Source of the DNA: Coffea arabica
Lineage: Eukaryota > Streptophyta > Magnoliopsida > Gentianales > Rubiaceae
Direction: 5' to 3'
NCBI RefSeq assembly: GCF_036785885.1
Contig: NC_092312.1
Coordinates: 11,922,001-11,986,000, forward strand
Length of the DNA stretch: 64,000 nt
Shown here: one piece after another, positions 57,612-64,000 of the stretch
How positions within the stretch are numbered: the stretch's first letter is position 1
Layout: each line of letters opens with the position of its first letter
Translations under genes and position numbers: made by a program
Notes under the pieces: generated by a model
What the model saw: the letters and a program-made list of their open reading frames with translations, nothing else
Database searches by the model: none
Told to the model about the DNA's origin: nothing

Positions 57612-57916
57612 GGTCCGTTTGGTTGAGGGTGGAAACAATTCCTTCAAGAAAATGTTTTACATGAAGGGTCTGTTTGTTTTGGCGAAAAATGTTTTCCAGA
57701 AAACATTTTTCACATTTTCTATTGTTTGGTTGTTAATTAATTTGGGAAAATGATTTCCAATGGAAAAGAACTTACACCTAGAGAAGGAAAATAACTTCCT
57801 TGTCTATCATTCTGAAGTTATTTTCCTTTCACACAGCTTTCACCGAAAGATGGAAAATCACGGCCTCACTCCACCTCCCATTGAGACAATTGAAGACCCA
57901 CTCCACCACCCAGCTT

Positions 57917-57953
<37 letters not shown>

Positions 57954-58680
57954 GGATATCAAAACACTTATAATTATCTTTTCTTGGCCCCTAGCAATTC
58001 CAAACTTGAATAATATTTTGAAGAGCTAAGAACTCTGGTTTCCGTATATCAAGAAAACAGAGTAGTATTACTTTGAGTTCGGTCAACTTTGATTAGTTTT
58101 CATGAGGTACTAACTACATAGTGGCAGCGACTTCTGGTATCATGTACCTTTAATTTACTACCTTTAGTTGCCACAGTTCACTTAATTAACGATTATATGC
58201 ATGCAGTCAATTAATAATTATATTAAATTTTCATAGATGGATCTCGGTAGTGATCATCAATTAAACTTTCAAATTTTCATAAAAGAGACTTTTCTCCCCT
58301 TAATGATTTTTTGAAAAGGAAGATAAAAAGTCAATTAATTAGTATCATTAATAATTCCATTTAAGAATTCATGGTGTAATATGAATAAATATTTTATAAA
58401 AATGATAATATGATTATAATGGATAGAAACTAAAACTAACTTGTAATAAAATGAATGTTTTGAAAGTAGAAAACATTTGCAACATATCAACAAACACATC
58501 AGAAAATATTTTACTAACAAACCAAACACCGGAAAATAATGAAAAAAGGAATTTGAAAAATATTTTCACTAAATAACCAAACACGGGAAAAATATAGGGA
58601 AGGAAGTGATTTTCTAGGAAAATGACTTCTATCGAAAATATTTTCCTAGGGAAAATATTTTCAGTCCAACCAAACGGACC
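57612..58680. mobile_element. About 1.07-kb element with GGTCCGTTTGGTTG inverted ends
   Basis: Left GGTCCGTTTGGTTGAGGGTGG and right CAGTCCAACCAAACGGACC are inverted. Inside, further copies of the same type of end occur (GGGTCTGTTTGTTTTGG at 57666; AACCAAACAC at 58518 and 58577), and GAAAATATTTTCC words abound near the right. This suggests nested or tandem MITEs. A CT run lies at 57925-57952. No transposase. Confidence 0.6.
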
Positions 58681-59322
58681 CGAAAAGTATTTTCTGATAA
58701 ATCAAACACTTTCCTTCTTTCCTTATTATTTTTCTGGCGTTTGGTTACATATCGATAGCCGCTAGAAAACGTTACTCTATTAATTAGCTATATTTATATA
58801 TATATATAGAAAAAGGAAATAAAACAGTGCTCTATGAATTATCTTCATCTCTTTATACCGGCTAAATATCCAGAAACTGGGAAAACGTTTTTGCAACCAA
58901 CCGAACAGACCCTAGAGGAGTATTGAGGGGCAATAGATTCACATTTATGCAGGTTTGTAATTTCTTATTGCATGGTTCTCATTTATGCAAATTTGTATCT
59001 TTCTTGTTGCTCCTCCCCTAGAAGAGGAAAATGGCAAACTTTATATACTATTTCGTTTTGCCCGTTGTTGGACAAAACAAAAGGAAATTATTTTCTCACA
59101 ACATATTATTTCTTTTCTTTTCTTTTCTTTTACTGTAATTTTATTACCATGCTTGGAATTTCCGCTACCTACTACGTACCTTGTGGTTGTGAATTGCGTA
59201 TCCCCTTCCACATGAAGATGTGAAAGGGGCAGGTGGAGCAACTTTCAGGCTTGATTTCAATGACAATTAGGTTATTGGAAAAACAATCATCTTGAAAACA
59301 ACTAAAGCTTGTATGTATTATA
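58681..59322. other. Intergenic, MITE debris
   Basis: A further end-like word CAACCGAACAGACCCTAG at about 58899 and a (TA)n run at 58795-58807. The overlapping 60-80-codon frames at 58972-59241 have no family features. Confidence 0.4.
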
Positions 59323-59635
59323 CTCCCTCCGTTTCTTATTAGATGTCCTAATCCATTGTTTCTTTTTATCTGTCATTTTATGATATCAAGAAAGCATTTA
59401 TGAACTTTTTTCCAAATTTACCCTTGCTTACCCTTTCAACTTTCTTGAATTGGAACTCTAAATAATTAAATGCAGTATTTGTAGCATTAACAATAAAAGT
59501 AGTTGAAGAGATGAAGAGAGATAAAGGGTAATTTTGAGAAGTAAAGTTAAACTTTTGTTGACTTTTAGAAAATAATCAATTTTTTTAATCTAAGAGAATT
59601 AGTTATTCAGGCCATCTAATAAGGAACGGAGGGAG
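59323..59635. mobile_element. Stowaway-like MITE, intact ends
   Basis: CTCCCTCCGTTTCTTATTAG at the left and its inverse TAATAAGGAACGGAGGGAG at the right, flanked by TA on both sides (59321-59322 and 59636-59637). 313 bp, non-coding. Confidence 0.85.
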
Positions 59636-60066
59636 TATATCTTCGTAATTATTGCCCCACAGGTTCAGGCAATGAATCCGACATTAGCATCACTAAGTGA
59701 AATGTAAGCGGTCAAATGCTAAATAACGAAGGGACGCAAGCCAAACTTGTGAGTAGTAGTCAAGAGCTTGGGTCCATTCGGAGTTGAGTGCTTTCATTTT
59801 GATTTAAAAGCTAGCACTTTTAATAACGTATTTGGTGAGCATCGTCCCTCGAATTTAGGAGTAGAGTTTTTTTGTCAACAAAGCATTTTTGGTATAAAGT
59901 CAAAATTAATATTTTTAGAGTAGTTTTTGTATTTCAAAAAATAAAAAATCAACTTTAACAATTGGATTATAAATTTTGAACTAAATAAAGAGATAAATAT
60001 ATTTTAAAAATTTAAAATTACACGCGAGTATGCATCCAAACAAACAATTTGATTGAACACTTAATA
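59636..60066. other. Intergenic, no gene seen
   Basis: No supported gene. Confidence 0.5.
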
Positions 60067-60216
60067 CGGCGACCTTCCTGGTCTATCCATGGTTCGAGTC
60101 CCGTTGTTAACATGTTCGATGTGGAGTGGGACCTCCTCTCCTGGGTCGTAGGGGATTAGTCGGGCCTTATAAGAATTGACCCGGACACCCTGTGTTGACA
60201 AAAAAAAAAAAAAAAA
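60067..60216 (+). mobile_element. SINE, same family as 1931-2140, probably 5'-truncated
   Basis: A B-box-like GGTTCGAGTCCC at 60091, then a body ending GACCCGGACACCC, TGTTGACA and a poly(A) run (60200-60216). It is flanked by GAACACTTAATA (60055-60066) and GAATACTCAATA (60217-60228), matching at 10 of 12 positions. It is shorter than the copy at 1931. Confidence 0.75.
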
Positions 60217-61333
60217 GAATACTCAATAAGTGTTTTGATCAAATTTGAGTACTTTTTGATATGTCAGGACAACCCCCAATGGGACCTTATCAATTTTTTT
60301 TATGCTATTTATATTTACCTTCCAAGTGGAAAGCATAAATGCGATGGATGTGACTAAAAGAATTGGTCAAAAACTTTACAGCCTATAAGTTAAAGAGGTA
60401 CGTCATCCCTTAATACTCTAGAATCATTAATCCTTTATTAGGAGCTGTGGATTGAGAATAAATTCTTTTCTTTATGAAACTTTGAAAGTGCTATGCCTAT
60501 TTTGCTTTTTGTTTTTCAAGGATGTCGTTTTCATGTTTAGCTTGTGATGAAAATTTTACAAAACAAATACGTGTACCATTTTTTTTTTTCTAAACTATCC
60601 AATAATTAAGAGAATTTGTCATGGATTGTTCTCTAATTACTTTTAGTCGCAAATCCATACCTCAAGAAAAAAAAAATGAAAAAATTTGAGAGTCGAACAA
60701 AAAGATTTTGTGCCTAGAGTTCCTGATGGACCAGGTTAAAGTCATACTTTGCAGCTCCAGCTTTTAGTGCAGCTTGAAGTGGCTTTCTTATCTGTGGACC
60801 TGAGATCTTTAATGCCCAATTTGACATAAAAAATGACATCACATATAGTTGAGATCCGATTCATCCGAATGCGGATGAAGGCTACAAACCTCTCTCTGAA
60901 ATTTCTTCTTGGTAACAAAAGGAAGTAATATAATGATCCCCGTAAAGAAGCGACATGTATAGCTCAAATATATATGTTTAGCTAACAAGATCTTCTAGCT
61001 TTTCATGACCTAATTAAAGTCCTAAACAGTTGACACAGTATATTTTCCAAAGGGCTAAAATCACTTAATTTGAAAATTTTAAAATTCCGTTCGCTTGTGG
61101 TGGATGTTTAGTCAGGCAATAAAGCAGAAAAACTACTTATTTCTTTTTCCTGCATTCCCATGCACAGCAGGTGATGCATCTTTCACCTTAGAACCGATGA
61201 TATTGCCACAGGCCGACAGCAACGTATAAATGAACTTGTACAATAAAATGCCTCCATGAAATCAGTTACTTAAACAGAGATCAATCGAATCTGGCTTTGA
61301 ATTTTTGTTGGAGGTCGTTGAACTGTATTATTA
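60217..61333. other. Intergenic and RALF 3' flank
   Basis: No supported gene. The part next to 61333 is presumably the 3' UTR of the minus-strand RALF gene. Confidence 0.45.
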
Positions 61334-61708
61334 TCACCGAGTGTTCCTTACACAATTTGTAATTCTGGTGCACCCTCCAGAGTAAGGATTGATCTTTTGA
61401 TGCGAACCACAGTTATAGTAAGACGAACCCCGTCGGCTGCATGGGATATTACCTCTACGCAGGGCATCATAACTAATGTAACGAGTTTGAGCCAGTACCC
61501 GCCGGCTAGCCTCAGAATCAAGCATCATTTCTTCAGCTTCATCGATGCAATCGCCGACTCGACCATTGCATGTAGCTATGCCATGAGAAGGGATGACGGA
61601 ATCAATGTCGAACAGGGCTTCTTTGTAATCAGCAAATGACGATTCCGCTGTCAGGAAAACCCTGGCCAGCAAGAGGATCAGAAGGCAATGCAGATATCCC
61701 ATTCCCAT
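61334..61708 (-). CDS. Rapid alkalinization factor (RALF) preproprotein, RALF1/33-like
   Basis: Single-exon, 124 aa. Residues 1 to about 25 are a signal peptide (LHCLLILLLARVFLTAESSFA). The propeptide contains CNGRVGDC (47-54) and an acidic EAEEMMLDSE stretch, then the dibasic site RRVL at 69-72, the S1P-type cleavage motif RRxL. The mature peptide, about 50 residues, has YISY at 77-80 (FERONIA-family receptor contact motif), GNIPCSRRG, and four cysteines at 90, 100, 113 and 119 in the RALF spacing. Secreted RALFs bind CrRLK1L receptors and LRX / LLG partners, raising apoplastic pH and restraining growth. Two ATGs are possible (residues 1 and 3); both keep the signal peptide. Confidence 0.95.
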   Translation of the reverse strand: MGMGYLHCLLILLLARVFLTAESSFADYKEALFDIDSVIPSHGIATCNGRVGDCIDEAEEMMLDSEASRRVLAQTRYISYDALRRGNIPCSRRGSSYYNCGSHQKINPYSGGCTRITNCVRNTR

Positions 61709-64000
61709 GTGGTTTTTTTCTTTTGAAAATTTTGGAAGGATGAATTGATGGAATGTGAAGATTTTGTGTTGGTCAGGTTTGCGTTATCTGTTTTGAGTGT
61801 TATTGTGAATAGAGAAGCATGAGAGAAAATTATATGGAAAGTGGAAACTGGATAATGTAAGCTTGGATGAGGTTAGCACATGCATGCATGTGTCTCTTAA
61901 GGGTTAGCGTTTTGGAAAATTGGCCTGTTTTTGCTCCTATTTCTTCTCTAGTTAACGGAGGTGGTGCTGGTGGTGGTTGTTGCTGTTCTATCTGTGCTGT
62001 CGAGGGGGGGGGGGGGGGGGGGGAAAGAAGCTGAATTTGCATTCACTACTGCCATTTGCCACCAGTAGGATATTGGCTTTTTTTTTTTGGGCCAAAAAGT
62101 AGTACCATTTGGTCGCCCACCTGTATATGTTTTCTTTTTATTGCTCATATTAGGACTCTGACTTCTTTTTTTATGGTTGGTCTGCGGTCCTTGTTGGACA
62201 CTATTTGAGTTCTCATGGAGTCCAACAAGTACTTGGGTAGGATAGGGTAGATAGAGATGGTTAGGTCGTGTTCTGCTTTGTGAGTGATTATCCAAAACTC
62301 ACAATAGCCCATACAAGGTAATGACAATCAGGGAGCTGCTTCACCTTGAATGGCAACGGGTAATAAAACCCGATATTCGTGAATATCCAACCAGACAGTT
62401 GATCTGATCATACAATTGATTCACTCTTCATTAGAATTTGGTATGGAAGAGAGATTATTAATGGACAACCTGATAGGTTTTGATGCGAGGTTCAAAAAAT
62501 TTAATGCTCATACCCGATGTATAAGTTCACATATATAATATGAATAAAATATATACATACACACAATTTCATGGTTGGAAGTTAGAAAAGGAATATATAT
62601 ATATATATAGAAATTGTGATCAAAACCATTTTTTATGGGATTAATAGACCTTGATTGTTGCTTCTTGGCATGCTAGGAAAAGGATCTATTGACTTTCTAA
62701 TTCAGTAAAAAAAAAAAATCGATTTAATGCAGTTTTGGTTTGTCTTATTAGTGCAAGACTCCTCTTGCAATTAAGTTGCCCAAAATTTTCTGAAACTTCC
62801 ACAGATTAGTGTAAAAGAGGATTTCGTGCAGTGTGATTACTATAAAAGAGGGTTTAGAGCAATATGATTACTAAAAATCAATCTTTAAATCCGGAACTTC
62901 TTATATACTATCTCCAAATGACTCGTCAATACCGCTTCAGTCTGCAACACAATTTATGTTATCCGGCTTCAATATCAAGTTGTTCCTTTCTCAAGTCTTT
63001 GCAAGATAAAGTCTTTCTCTGTTTTTTCTCACTCTCTCGTCCTTTCTCTGTCTAGGGTGCACTTTTCCCCTTTCTCTTACCCTTTTTTCTCTCTAACCTT
63101 TGTTCGTTGGCCTGTAACTGTACCTTTAAACCAATGCTAGTAAATGTTGACTTGTACCATAATTATTCACCATTAATTAGGCGGGCATAATCAATAATGG
63201 TCTCAATCAGACAATTAAAAACTTGCCACCAGAAATGGTTAAGAGTATTTATGTGTGATATGCGCTTCCACAACATCTCCCACTCAGAAAATAAAAAACC
63301 GAATCCATAAGAAATTAAATCCCCCTATACTCCTTTACCATGTGGCTTCTTCTAGTAGTGAAGAAGCTAAAAAGAGTTTAGTGGATTCAAGAGGGCACCC
63401 TCGGACCCCAGACACGGAGTCGTCAGTGACAATCGTTCAAAATAGTGTAATACTTTTTAAATAAGTTATAATTACATCTTGCCTACTCGTACATATTTAT
63501 AATAGAAGTATAATATTCTATCACTATTCATGTGATCAGCTCCATGTATAATAATTACATATGTATACATATGTTATGAAATTTTACAAATAATTCACGT
63601 AAAGTTACGAGGTATTTAAAAAGCATTATATCATTTCGAAAACGATTATCACTGAAAACCCTCCGTGCCCGAGTACCTTCCTCTAATGGTAAGATTTATG
63701 ATTTTTAATTGATAAACCCTCCGTGCCCAGGATGGAAGAAACCTGATCAATCTTCTCAGGCGAGTGGAGTAGCTGTCTACATGACTACATCATTGAATGT
63801 TCTCAAGAGGGCAGTAGTCCACCTCTACATGATGGGGATGACACGAGCTGGATATTTATCCGTGGACTAGTTCACAAACCGCTACATTTATTGTCAGTTG
63901 TGAGTTGGTCCAAATTATCGACCTAATCCCTGGTGGCCCAGGTGCCTGCATTATCCTTTTGAGTTCGATCGGGTTAACTCTCTACTGCTTGTAGGTCCGC
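61709..64000. other. RALF upstream region and right edge
   Basis: CCATATAAT-like sequence on the minus strand at about 61829-61838 could be a TATA box. A G run is at 62004-62023 and a (TA)n run at about 62597-62610. AACCCTCCGTGCCC occurs at about 63657 and 63715 flanking a short insert. Small frames at 62864 and 63255 lack features. The last 250 bases are more GC-balanced but show no coding signal that I can identify. Confidence 0.4.

Overview
The window looks like a nuclear chromosome segment of a flowering plant, probably a eudicot. It is AT-rich with sparse genes, has GT-AG introns, and carries plant-specific families (RALF peptide, VQ protein, PAC-domain AGP, plant bHLH). It is dense in plant transposable elements: CACTA, hAT, Stowaway-type MITEs, tRNA-type SINEs and a probable solo LTR. 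I cannot name the species. Nothing suggests bacterial, organellar or viral DNA.

Five protein-coding genes are well supported. (1) 15365-16203 (+): a three-exon bHLH162-type transcription factor of 174 aa. (2) 19589-21352 (+): a single-exon eIF3 subunit d of 587 aa, with site II and telo-box motifs upstream. (3) 35674-37526 (+): a two-exon secreted AGP31-type proline/histidine-rich cell-wall protein with a C-terminal PAC / Ole e 1-like domain. (4) 51058-51831 (+): a VQ-motif protein of 257 aa resembling the MAPK-targeted VQ4 group. (5) 61334-61708 (-): a RALF preproprotein of 124 aa. A sixth, weaker candidate is a 79-aa unknown at 26450-26689. The first 430 bases may hold the last exon of a gene that begins outside the window.

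Between the genes lies repeat-derived DNA. The most unusual items are two related inverted-repeat elements (about 8517-12505 and 31699-32689). Their long terminal repeats contain arrays of short hairpins built from CTCGCATT / AATGCGAG. The larger one also holds an AT-rich block, an 18-bp perfect inverted repeat and a frameshifted ORF resembling a putative plant transposon protein. At 40145-46127 three layers are nested: a probable solo LTR, split just after its TATA box by a 5.5-kb CACTA element, which carries a 514-bp hAT element with a perfect 8-bp target duplication. A sister hAT copy lies at 55817-56350. SINEs lie at 1931-2140, 4719-4909 and 60067-60216. Stowaway-like MITEs lie at 24753, 48708 and 59323, foldback MITEs at 39059 and 12790, and a GTTTGGAT-ended MITE family at 28553 and 47939. 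Two short tandem arrays are present, with periods of about 90 bp (18366-18640) and about 166 bp (30255-30890).

The genes do not form a pathway or cluster. They are independent plant genes in repeat-rich DNA. RALF, the PAC-domain AGP and the MPK-type VQ protein belong to families linked to cell-wall and stress signalling, but nothing in the sequence shows that they act together.
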